From: Thalassovita autumnalis
GTDB taxonomy: Bacteria; Pseudomonadota; Alphaproteobacteria; Rhodobacterales; Rhodobacteraceae
NCBI RefSeq assembly: GCF_001458255.1
Contig: NZ_CYSB01000041.1
Coordinates: 220,078 to 284,077 of the forward strand
Direction of reading: 5' to 3'
DNA: 64,000 nt
Made by a program: the position numbers and the translations under genes. Below, one piece after another: positions 18,609-25,864 of this stretch. How positions within the stretch are numbered: the stretch's first letter is position 1; every line of letters begins with the position of its first letter. The notes under the pieces were generated by a model that worked only from the letters and a program-made list of their open reading frames with translations, was not told the DNA's origin and made no database searches.

Positions 18609-19558
18609 GCCATGCCGCCACAAACTGGGCCATTCAGCAGCGTGGACTCAAGCCTGCGACGAAGATCGTCCTCTGGCATCTGTGCGATCGTCACAACCCA
18701 GACTTTGGCTGTTTCCCGACACAAGCCCGTCTGGCCGAGGACGCGGAAATGTCGATCTCTTCGCTCAACGATCACCTCAAGAAGCTGGAAGTTCTCGGGC
18801 TCATTCGACGCATTCAGTGCCAGGATCATCGCACCAAACGCCGCCAAGCCACACGCTACATCTTGGGGTTTGAAATGATCGACCCACAAGAGCCATCTCC
18901 AGAAATCGGAGATGGGCAGGATGGCATAGACTGGGAAAATGACACCGAGCCGTGTCCAGAATTCGGAGACGGAGCCAACTCCGAATTTGAGGCGGGCCCA
19001 TCTCCGAAAAATCGCCAAAGCCATCTCCGAAATTCGGAGACTAACCCTGTAAGGGAACCTTTAAGTAAACCAGTAAAGGAGGAGGAGGACGCGCAAGCGC
19101 GCGAAATCGTCGATGAAGAGTTTTTCGGATCGCTGTTGGCAGCGCTTGGCTTTGACCCTGACGGGCCTCTCCCAGGCTGGTGGCAGGGTTGGCCACCCCG
19201 AGAGCATGTTCGGCGCTGGCAAACGGACCTCGGACTGACCGAGAAGGATATCCTCGAGGCGGCGGCAGCGTCCCGGCAGGAACACCCCGAGCCGCCAGAT
19301 GGCCCCAAGGGCTTGGATCGCATCATGCAGCGCGCGGCCCAACGCAAGGCGGATGAAAAATCCCGGGGTCGGCGCAAAGCCCGCAAGCCAGCGACGTCGG
19401 AAACCCGACCAATCACCGACTTGCCCGTATTCTACGCCGAGATGGTCAACTCCGATCGCTACCTTCCCGTCAGCGCAATCTCCAACTCCATGCGCGATGC
19501 CATGCTGGCCCGGGGCCTCGTGACGGTCGAGCGCCTGCGCGAACGAGGTATCCGATGA
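18605..19558 (+). CDS. Winged-helix replication initiator-like phage protein
   Basis: 317 residues. The N-terminus (TKIVLWHLCDRHNPDFGCFPTQARLAEDAEMSISSLNDHLKKLE) is a winged helix-turn-helix of the type at the start of many phage replication proteins. The middle, about residues 95-145, is low-complexity and coincides with DNA iterons. The C-terminus has a helical region (WPPREHVRRWQTDLGLTEKDIL) and a basic tail. The layout recalls lambda O, where the origin lies inside the gene. No helicase or primase motif is seen, so it would recruit host machinery. A transcriptional-regulator role cannot be excluded. ATGA coupling links it to both neighbours. Confidence 0.7.
   Translation: MSHAATNWAIQQRGLKPATKIVLWHLCDRHNPDFGCFPTQARLAEDAEMSISSLNDHLKKLEVLGLIRRIQCQDHRTKRRQATRYILGFEMIDPQEPSPEIGDGQDGIDWENDTEPCPEFGDGANSEFEAGPSPKNRQSHLRNSETNPVREPLSKPVKEEEDAQAREIVDEEFFGSLLAALGFDPDGPLPGWWQGWPPREHVRRWQTDLGLTEKDILEAAAASRQEHPEPPDGPKGLDRIMQRAAQRKADEKSRGRRKARKPATSETRPITDLPVFYAEMVNSDRYLPVSAISNSMRDAMLARGLVTVERLRERGIR
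18893..19042 (+). repeat. Iteron-like palindromic repeats, candidate phage origin
   Basis: Five degenerate copies of a unit with consensus TCTCCGAAATTCGGAGA lie at 18893-18915, 18951-18972, 18977-18995, 18998-19016 and 19021-19042. Most copies are palindromic, and all sit within the replication-initiator-like gene, as the iterons of lambda ori sit inside gene O. They code for a low-complexity linker, which suggests that the DNA rather than the protein is under selection. The segment is visibly richer in A+T than its surroundings. Confidence 0.65.
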
Positions 19559-20229
19559 AACACGATCGCAATCTACACAGCTCGTCACGGCAAGCTGGTC
19601 ACGGGCGGCCGAAACGCGTTATGTCCGTGCAGCAGGCGCTGGAATGGGCGTTTCGCGTTGAGCATGCGCAGCTGGAACTGCCTGAGCCACCCGATCCAGA
19701 ACGTGGTCAAGGATTTGGCTTCGGTCTCGAATACGTGCTCATGCAGCGGGCGGCGCTGGGCTGCAAAATCGATGGCGGCCAGTACAAGATGGGCACCTAC
19801 ACCCACGAGGATGCCGAAGTGATCGCTGCGACCGTTGCCGGGATACCCGACAACCTCGGCGGTAAGCGCATGGCGATCCGCGTGGCTGAACTCGCTCGCG
19901 CTGGGCTTACGCCCGATTGGATGCCAGGGGCTGTACCGCGCTGCGTGCCGGTCGAGATGAAGCGCAACCGTCATGGGGATCATGCAACGACCGTGGTGGT
20001 GGGCACCGAGCGTGTGCTGTCGCGCGGCAAGTGGCGGACCGTGGAGGTTCGGGCCTGTCCGGTGATGTTTCGGCCGGATGCCAGGCAAATTGAGGCGGCG
20101 CGGCGTGCATACGCTGAATGGTGGCGAGCGCTAGTCTGGACCCGAGATGGGCTCGCCGCCGGCGGCATGTTAAAGGACATCAATGTGACAAGCCTGACAC
20201 CGAAGGCCAGGCCTTGGGAAACTAAGTGA
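19555..20229 (+). CDS. Uncharacterised phage early protein
   Basis: 224 residues coupled by ATGA to the replication-like gene. The text includes MSVQQALEWAFRVEHAQLEL and KRMAIRVAELARAGLTPDWMPGAVPRC, and a C-terminal region with ARQIEAARRAYAEWWRAL. I know similar proteins only as hypothetical phage genes in alphaproteobacterial prophages, sometimes placed in a DUF6362-like family. It has no membrane segment or catalytic motif. The frame may open at a later Met (19621) where likeness begins. It is the last gene before the minus-strand cargo block. Confidence 0.6.
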   Translation: MKHDRNLHSSSRQAGHGRPKRVMSVQQALEWAFRVEHAQLELPEPPDPERGQGFGFGLEYVLMQRAALGCKIDGGQYKMGTYTHEDAEVIAATVAGIPDNLGGKRMAIRVAELARAGLTPDWMPGAVPRCVPVEMKRNRHGDHATTVVVGTERVLSRGKWRTVEVRACPVMFRPDARQIEAARRAYAEWWRALVWTRDGLAAGGMLKDINVTSLTPKARPWETK

Positions 20230-20336
20230 CGACCATATTTTTGCGGCTGACATTAAATTCAACTGATCTGGATGAACTGCTGGCTTCGGTAAGTCAGCTT
20301 CGAAACCTCAGCGACCCAGAGTGGTACCAATTGGAA

Positions 20337-21413
20337 CTATCTATCTCGATCCGCTTTCGCTTTCACCGCGCTGCGCACCAGTTTGCCAAACGCACGATCC
20401 TTTTCGCGGCGTTCCGCAAGACTGGATGAGTTGAAAGCGTCCTCAGCCTGCAGTTTACGCCAGCGGGCGAGGCGCGCGGGGTCGAGGCTGTCATTCTCGA
20501 TGACGGTTTGGACGGCGCATCCGGGTTCGGTCTCATGCCGGCAGTCGGCGAAGCGGCACTTGGCGGCCAGCGCCTCGATATCCTCGAACACGTCGGCGAT
20601 GCCCGCGGCGGCGTCGGTCAGTTGAAGCTCGCGCATGCCCGGCGTGTCGAGGACGAGGCAGCCGCCGGGGGTGGCGTGCAGCTCGCGCCGGGTCGTGGTG
20701 TGCCGGCCCCTCGCGTCGTCCTCGCGGATGCCCTGTGTGGCGATGGCCTGAGTGCCGAGGAGCGCGTTGGTGAGGGTCGACTTGCCCACGCCAGAGGAGC
20801 CGAGGAAAGCGACCGTCCTTCCTGGTTTGCACCAGTCGGCCAGCGCCGCCGTCGGTTCTTCGCCGCGAGCGTCGAGCGCCACGACGGGCACGCGGTCCGA
20901 TACCTTCCGCGCCTCTTCGACATAGGGCGTGGGGTCTTCGGCGAGGTCCGCCTTGGTCAGCACGATCACCGGCTCGATCCCGGCCTCGAAGGCCAGCGCG
21001 ACATAGCGCTCCAGCCGCGCCACGTTGAAATCCTGGTTGCAGGAGGTGACGACGAACACCGTATCGATGTTCGCCGCGATCAGCTGCACCTCGCGGCCCG
21101 TGCCCGGTGCGCGGCGCTTGATGAGGCTCTTGCGCTCCAGCACGCGGCTCGACCGGGGGCGCGCGCGATCGTAGAGCAGCCAGTCGCCGACCGTCGCTTC
21201 GGGCCCCGGAGGGATCGTCTCGTCGATGCCGTCGCCCACCACCTGCAACCCGCTGCGATGCACGGCCACGACGCGGACTGGCGGCGTTTCGGTCAATGCA
21301 CCGGCGTCGATCTGGCTTGCGAAGGCCGGGCCCCAGCCCAGCCCCTCAAGGGCCGTGGGTTCTCGCCTTGGTGGTTTGCCACCCGGCAGGAAGGCGGAGT
21401 AGTCGCGGACCAT
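20337..21413 (-). CDS. rsgA: Ribosome small-subunit GTPase RsgA (cargo copy)
   Basis: 358 residues with the whole RsgA plan: N-terminal OB fold, circularly permuted GTPase (G4 LTKADL before P-loop GSSGVGKST, then G3 DTPG) and a C-terminal zinc knuckle with C-x4-C-x-H-x5-C spacing (CRFADCRHETEPGC). RsgA helps mature the 30S subunit and responds to (p)ppGpp. Finding one inside a prophage is unusual, as the host should have its own chromosomal copy. It lies four bases after the GNAT gene on the minus strand, opposite to the early phage genes, and looks like a transferred cargo gene of higher G+C. Confidence 0.88.
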   Translation of the reverse strand: MVRDYSAFLPGGKPPRREPTALEGLGWGPAFASQIDAGALTETPPVRVVAVHRSGLQVVGDGIDETIPPGPEATVGDWLLYDRARPRSSRVLERKSLIKRRAPGTGREVQLIAANIDTVFVVTSCNQDFNVARLERYVALAFEAGIEPVIVLTKADLAEDPTPYVEEARKVSDRVPVVALDARGEEPTAALADWCKPGRTVAFLGSSGVGKSTLTNALLGTQAIATQGIREDDARGRHTTTRRELHATPGGCLVLDTPGMRELQLTDAAAGIADVFEDIEALAAKCRFADCRHETEPGCAVQTVIENDSLDPARLARWRKLQAEDAFNSSSLAERREKDRAFGKLVRSAVKAKADRDR

Positions 21414-21417
21414 AGGC

Positions 21418-21957
21418 CTACCAGAGCGCGGGGTCGTCGAAGGCCGCGACGCAGCGGGCAGGGCCGCGTAGCGGCGTCAGCGGCGCCTCGGTCAGGGACT
21501 GGGCGATCCAGCCCTGCGGCTGGTTCAGTGGCTGCGGCGCAGGAAGATCGGCCTCCGAGACGGGCTCGAACCCGACACGACCGTAGAACGCGGGATCGCC
21601 GTAGGTGACCGCGATGTCCACGCCCTCTTGCCGGAGCGCGTCGAGACCGTGGGCGATCAGCCGTTGCCCGATGCCCTTGCCCTGATGTGCCGTTGCCACG
21701 GCCACGGGGGCCATCATGAAGACCGTGCGCGGATCGCCCTCGTAGGTGAGGCGCGTGAAGAAGATGCCGCCGACAAGCGTGCCGTCCTCCCAAGCGGTGA
21801 ACACGCGCAGATCCCCGGCGGGCGTCTCCGCGATCAGCCGGCGTGCGAGGGCGCCGATCAGCGCGCCTTCCTCCGTGCCCTCCGAGGCAGTGAAGGTCGA
21901 CGCGAAGAGTTCCACAATCGCCTCGGCGTGGGTGGTGTAGTCCGTCGAATAGTCCAT
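21418..21957 (-). CDS. GNAT-family N-acetyltransferase
   Basis: 179 residues. The acetyl-CoA loop appears as APVAVATAHQGKGIGQRLI (Q/R-x-x-G-x-G/A) at about residues 80-100, followed by VTYGDPAFYGRVGFEPV, the usual YGR-GF motif of small-molecule GNATs of the YhbS type. It transfers acetyl from acetyl-CoA to an amine of a small molecule or protein; the substrate is unknown. It sits between MerR-methyltransferase and rsgA in one minus-strand block with gaps of 4 and 29 bp, suggesting one transcript. Confidence 0.85.
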   Translation of the reverse strand: MDYSTDYTTHAEAIVELFASTFTASEGTEEGALIGALARRLIAETPAGDLRVFTAWEDGTLVGGIFFTRLTYEGDPRTVFMMAPVAVATAHQGKGIGQRLIAHGLDALRQEGVDIAVTYGDPAFYGRVGFEPVSEADLPAPQPLNQPQGWIAQSLTEAPLTPLRGPARCVAAFDDPALW

Positions 21958-21986
21958 TTCTTTATCCTCTCTGGTGCTTGGTGGGG

Positions 21987-23156
21987 TCAGGCCCGTTCCA
22001 GCACGAACATCTCGTAACCGAACTGCCCGCGTCCGGCCTGATTCACGGCGATCTCGCGGCGCAGGTCGTCTAGGACACGGCTCCCCGCGAGATCCGGCTC
22101 CAAGGCCTCAAGCCGCGTGGCGAGTGGGCGGTAGTAGGTGTCCATGGCCTCGCGGCCCATGTCGAAATGGCCGAGGACGCGGTAGCCTGCGCGCTTTGCC
22201 TGTGCGACGCGCGTCGAAGGCGTCGCCATTACGGGGTATTCTGCGGCCCAGAAGGAGCGGACCTCATCGTCGGGTTTGCCGGTCCGCCAGACCATGTCGG
22301 AGAACACGAGAACGCCACCGGGGCGCAGGAGCGCCCGCCAGTCCACAAGCGCCTTTTCCACGCCGAGGACATAGGCGCTGCCCTCGGACCAGATCACATC
22401 CCAGGGATGCTCGGGGGCGGGAATTGCGGCCATGTCGACGCACTGCACTTCGATCCGCTCGGCGAACCCTCCCACAGCGATCCGCGACCTTAGCTTGTTG
22501 AGCGCGACTTCGGCGGTGTCGGTGGCCGTGATCCTCGCGCGTGTCGCCTCGGCCAGCGTCATCGTCGCCATGCCGGGGCCGCAGCCGATCTCGAAGATCG
22601 TCTCGGGCGCGAAAGGCACCAGTGTCAGCGCGCGGCGTGTTGCCTCGGCCGTTCCCGGGCCCCACCAGTCGAGACCGGCGAACACCTCCATGAACACGGC
22701 CATGTAGGCGTCATGGGCGTTCATGTCCTTGGACACCAGCGCGACCAGCCCGGCCTCCGCGCTGGAAAACCCCTGTGACATGAGCCAAGCGCGGTGCAGA
22801 TCGGGTGCGACGCGCTCGACCTCTTCGTGCCAGTCCTTAAGGCTCGACTGTCCGAGCAGAGCCGCCAGAAGGTCGCGCGACTTGCGCTTTTCGGCGATCT
22901 CGCGCTCCACTGTCTCGAGGCGCTGTCCCAGCATCTCGCGGTCGAGCTTGCCATCGAGGCAGGCCTGACATTCCTGAAGGCTCAGCCCGCCCGCTTGCAG
23001 TTGCTGCATCAGCCGCAGCCGCTGTCGATCGGCGTCGGTGTAGACGCGATAGCCGTTCGCTTGGCGTTTGCCCTTCAGCAGCCCCAGTTTCTCGTAATAG
23101 AGCAGCGTCGCGCGTGACAGGCCCACGCTCTCTGCCAGTTCAGAAATGTGATACAT
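21987..23156 (-). CDS. MerR-type regulator fused to SAM methyltransferase
   Basis: The start at 23156 (MYHISELAESVGLSRATLLY) gives 389 residues. Residues 1-70 are a MerR winged helix (LYYEKLGLLKGKRQANGYRVYTDADRQRLRL). A coiled dimer helix follows to about 130. From about residue 185 there is a class I methyltransferase with motif I IFEIGCGPGMATMTLAEA, an acidic ribose-binding step and LLRPGGVLVFSDM. The fusion implies that a regulator senses, or itself modifies, a small compound. MerR-methyltransferase fusions are known but little studied; resistance to a toxic compound is a guess. It leads the GNAT-rsgA block. Confidence 0.8.
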   Translation of the reverse strand: MYHISELAESVGLSRATLLYYEKLGLLKGKRQANGYRVYTDADRQRLRLMQQLQAGGLSLQECQACLDGKLDREMLGQRLETVEREIAEKRKSRDLLAALLGQSSLKDWHEEVERVAPDLHRAWLMSQGFSSAEAGLVALVSKDMNAHDAYMAVFMEVFAGLDWWGPGTAEATRRALTLVPFAPETIFEIGCGPGMATMTLAEATRARITATDTAEVALNKLRSRIAVGGFAERIEVQCVDMAAIPAPEHPWDVIWSEGSAYVLGVEKALVDWRALLRPGGVLVFSDMVWRTGKPDDEVRSFWAAEYPVMATPSTRVAQAKRAGYRVLGHFDMGREAMDTYYRPLATRLEALEPDLAGSRVLDDLRREIAVNQAGRGQFGYEMFVLERA

Positions 23157-23191
23157 TCGCCAACTCGTCTGCCTACATCGAATCACAAAAG

Positions 23192-23236
23192 TTGAGTGCC
23201 TTCTAAGGTGTGAAGCTATAGACAGGTCAAGTTTGA
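23192..23236 (-). promoter_or_regulatory. MerR-type promoter with 19-bp spacer
   Basis: On the minus strand, TTGACC and TAGAAG are separated by exactly 19 bp, the over-long spacing at which MerR proteins twist DNA to activate. It lies about 40-75 bp upstream of the MerR-methyltransferase start. A short CTTC/GAAG dyad covers the spacer. Autoregulation is inferred. Confidence 0.45.
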
Positions 23237-23396
23237 TGTAGCTGAGAGTTAGCTTCGTCCTTTTACCCGACCTTCTCGTATGACAGTCGCAACGCGTGAC
23301 AACTTCTCTGCCAAGCGCCTGAAAACCAAAGCGGGACTGGAATTTGTGTAAGCTTCGTGCTACATATACCTGCAATATGAAGCGCCAAGGTTACAA

Positions 23397-23732
23397 ATGC
23401 CCACTCCACACACCCCTCCAGCGGCCGTGCGCCGCGCCCTTCGGAAGCTCGGCGCGGACATCCAGGATGCCAGACGCCGCCGAAAGCTGCCTATGGCAGT
23501 CGTCGCAGAACGTGCGTTCACATCCCGATCGACCCTGCAACGGGTCGAAGCTGGCGACACCAATGTGAGCATAGGCATCTACGCTGGCGTCTTGCAGGCC
23601 CTCGGCCTACTCGAAGGTCTGGGGCAAGTGGCCGACATAAGCAATGACAGCGTCGGACAAGCACTGGCCAGCGCCGATCTGCCCAAGCATGTTCATCTCA
23701 AACGCCCAACGAGGTCGTCTCAGGATGGCTGA
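23397..23732 (+). CDS. XRE-family antitoxin/regulator (HipB-like)
   Basis: 111 residues with a central Cro/CI-type helix-turn-helix (DIQDARRRRKLPMAVVAERAFTSRSTLQRVEAG, about residues 18-60). It overlaps the HipA-like gene by 8 bp and is read just ahead of it, the usual antitoxin-first arrangement of HipBA modules. It would bind the operon promoter and its toxin. It is the only gene here with a plain Cro/CI-type fold, so a side role as prophage repressor cannot be dismissed. Confidence 0.75.
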   Translation: MPTPHTPPAAVRRALRKLGADIQDARRRRKLPMAVVAERAFTSRSTLQRVEAGDTNVSIGIYAGVLQALGLLEGLGQVADISNDSVGQALASADLPKHVHLKRPTRSSQDG

Positions 23733-24972
23733 TTTCGAGGTGCATATCGACCTCCAAGGCGGCGCTCGACTAATCGGATTAGCGCGCAGCAACCGTGTTC
23801 GCGGCACGGAAACGATCCTGTTCGAATATGACAGCAGCTGGCTAAACGACTCCGACCGCTTCTCATTGGAACCGGCTCTCGCTCTGACGCGCGGCACCTT
23901 CGCTCCTCCTGCTGGTCTTGTAACCTTTGGATCCCTCACTGATTCAGCACCGGATACATGGGGGCGACGCCTGATGCAGCGCGCTGAGCGCCGAGTTGCC
24001 GCTCGCGAATGCCGCGCCGTCCGAACTCTGACTGAAAGCGATTACCTCTTGGGCGTCGCAGACGAAACGCGCCTAGGTGCACTTCGCTTCCGATGGGTTG
24101 GTGAAGAACGCTTTGAAGCGCCGATCCGTGCTGGCGTGCCAGCCTTGATAGAGCTCGGTCGCCTTCTTGAGATCACCGAGCGCATCTTGCGCGACGAAGA
24201 AACAGACGAAGACCTCCAACTGATTTTTGCTCCGGGCTCGTCACTCGGTGGCGCGCGGCCGAAAGCCTCAGTCATCGATCAACATGGCCACCTCGCTATC
24301 GCGAAGTTTCCAAAGGAAACCGACGATTACAGCATCGAGACCTGGGAAGAGATTGCACTGCGGTTAGCCAAGCAAGCGGGCATAGATACGCCACAGCACG
24401 CGCTAATCGAGGTAGCAGGCAAGGCCGTCATGCTGTCACGGCGCTTTGATAGAGACGGCGAGCGCCGCATACCCTTCCTATCTGCAATGGCGATGCTGGG
24501 TGCGAAGGACGGCGAGGGCGGCAGCTATCCAGAGATAGTGGACGCCATTGCTCGTCATGGCGCGCAGGGAAAAAAAGACGCGCACGCACTTTACCGGCGG
24601 GTGACATTCAATGTGCTGATCTCCAATGTCGATGATCATCTGCGCAACCACGGCTTTCTGTGGCTAGGGAAGACAGGGTGGTCGCTTTCGCCCGCCTATG
24701 ACCTCAACCCTGTTCCAGCAGATCTGAAGGCGCGCGTCCTTACGACAAACATAGATCTGGACGAGGGCACTTGCTCCATAGATCTGCTCGAGGCTGCAGC
24801 GGAATATTTTGCTCTCACGCTGCCGCAGGCCCGTGAAATTATCAAAGAAGTGGCCACGGTGACAGCCACCTGGCGCGATACCGCTAAAGCCGTTGGCGCC
24901 CGGTCGGCCGAGATCACGCGCATGGCAAGTGCCTTCGAACACGACGACCTCAAAAGAGCGCTAGCGCTATGA
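23725..24972 (+). CDS. HipA-like serine/threonine kinase toxin
   Basis: 415 residues from the ATG at 23725 within the XRE gene end. HipA features: N-terminal subdomain (GSLTDSAPDTWGRRLM), ATP-binding APGSSLGGARPKASV at about residue 180, RRFDRDGERRIPFLSAMAML, catalytic Asp in LISNVDDHLRNHGFLW and metal-binding Asp in LSPAYDLNP. HipA kinases phosphorylate aminoacyl-tRNA synthetases such as GltX and induce dormancy. In a prophage the module could stabilise the element or act against superinfecting phages. All key residues appear present, so it is likely active. Confidence 0.85.
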   Translation: MADFEVHIDLQGGARLIGLARSNRVRGTETILFEYDSSWLNDSDRFSLEPALALTRGTFAPPAGLVTFGSLTDSAPDTWGRRLMQRAERRVAARECRAVRTLTESDYLLGVADETRLGALRFRWVGEERFEAPIRAGVPALIELGRLLEITERILRDEETDEDLQLIFAPGSSLGGARPKASVIDQHGHLAIAKFPKETDDYSIETWEEIALRLAKQAGIDTPQHALIEVAGKAVMLSRRFDRDGERRIPFLSAMAMLGAKDGEGGSYPEIVDAIARHGAQGKKDAHALYRRVTFNVLISNVDDHLRNHGFLWLGKTGWSLSPAYDLNPVPADLKARVLTTNIDLDEGTCSIDLLEAAAEYFALTLPQAREIIKEVATVTATWRDTAKAVGARSAEITRMASAFEHDDLKRALAL

Positions 24973-25048
24973 CAAGAACATCGGGTGGCAGCTCCGGCCC
25001 CATTACGCTCAATTGAACACGTTTCAAACGAAAGCAGAGACCAAGACT

Positions 25049-25438
25049 ATGAACCTCCGCGCCATCCGAACCGATGAAGATCTGGATTGGGCGCTTGCGG
25101 AAATCGAACAATACTTCGATGCACCGCCTGCGCCTGGAACGGAAGAAGCCGATCGCTTCGACATCCTTACCGATCTCATCGAAGCCTACGAGAACCGTGA
25201 ATACCCCATCGAGGCGCTCGATCCGATCGAGACGCTCAAGATCTTCATGGACATAAAAAAGAAGAAGCAAAGTGATCTGGCCGAGCTGGTGGGCGGCAAG
25301 TCTCGCGCGTCCGAAATCATGAACCGCAAGCGCCCGCTGACCCTGCGCATGATCCAGAAGATCAACACCAGCTGGAAAATCCCAGCTGCGTCCCTGATCG
25401 CACCCTACCACCTCGAGGCCAACGGTGAGAGGGCCTGA
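25049..25438 (+). CDS. HigA-type antitoxin without adjacent toxin
   Basis: 129 residues from the ATG at 25049 (MNLRAIRTDEDLDWALAEIEQYF). This is the COG5499 type of HigA: an acidic N-terminal half followed by an XRE helix-turn-helix (KKKKQSDLAELVGGKSRASEIMNRKRPLTLRMIQKI). A HigB RelE-like toxin normally precedes such genes, but no such frame is present upstream, where HipA ends 76 bp before. It is therefore an orphan antitoxin, possibly neutralising HigB toxins elsewhere or acting as a regulator. Confidence 0.75.
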   Translation: MNLRAIRTDEDLDWALAEIEQYFDAPPAPGTEEADRFDILTDLIEAYENREYPIEALDPIETLKIFMDIKKKKQSDLAELVGGKSRASEIMNRKRPLTLRMIQKINTSWKIPAASLIAPYHLEANGERA

Positions 25439-25524
25439 CCCCCCTCCCATGGTTCCTCCCCGGGCTTTTGCGTATACGGGCGTACTCAGCGCGCAAGTTT
25501 CCTAGCGTCTGGCCTTTTCACCGG

Positions 25525-25660
25525 GGAATCCACCTGGAAGCCAGCACGCGGGCAACGCGCAAAAACCTGACTCATTATCAAAGGGTTACGCATCTCAGAG
25601 CCCTTTCAGGTGGATTCCACCGAGGAATCCAAGGAAGCCACCTTTCGTGGAAGCCACCGC
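25525..25660 (+). repeat. Nested inverted and direct repeats in gene-free leader
   Basis: GGAATCCACCTG (25525-25536) is the exact reverse complement of CAGGTGGATTCC (25607-25618). Just inside the second arm, AAAGGG (25580-25585) pairs with CCCTTT (25601-25606). Variants of GGAATCC and GGAAGCCACC follow at 25624-25657. The region from 25439 to 25864 has no gene. These repeats could form an RNA structure or bind a phage regulator. Confidence 0.55.
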
Positions 25661-25697
25661 CCCTTTAAGAAGCCATTGATTCAAAACAGAAAACGGA

Positions 25698-25727
25698 TTG
25701 ACATTTCTAGCCCCCTTGACCTATCAA
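25698..25727 (+). promoter_or_regulatory. Candidate sigma70 promoter before phage methylase/late region
   Basis: TTGACA at 25698-25703 and TATCAA at 25722-25727 are separated by 18 bp. A start near 25734 would place an intrinsic terminator directly downstream, a layout seen at antiterminated phage late promoters. The promoter is predicted by eye only. Confidence 0.45.
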
Positions 25728-25744
25728 AGAAACATCGAAGATTT

Positions 25745-25782
25745 GCGCCCAGAGGAGAACCTCACGGGCGCTTTTGTTTTTC
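25745..25782 (+). terminator. Intrinsic terminator in leader of ParB-methylase gene
   Basis: GCGCCC (25745-25750) and GGGCGC (25766-25771) form a stem with a 15-nt loop, followed at once by a T-rich run (25772-25782). It lies only some 15 nt past the predicted promoter at 25698-25727 and 80 nt before the next gene, so most transcripts would be short unless read-through is promoted. Confidence 0.65.
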
Positions 25783-25864
25783 CGGCACCGCGATCGCTGA
25801 CACGCCCATGCATTTGGAGCTGGCTTCAGCATGCCTTGCCTGCAGCCAGTGAGCGTCCCGCCCC

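Noticed and set aside
20226..20429. 67-codon frame coupled to the end of the 19555 gene
   Set aside because: It overlaps the end of rsgA by over 90 bp on the other strand and has no family likeness; more likely a chance frame starting at GTG.
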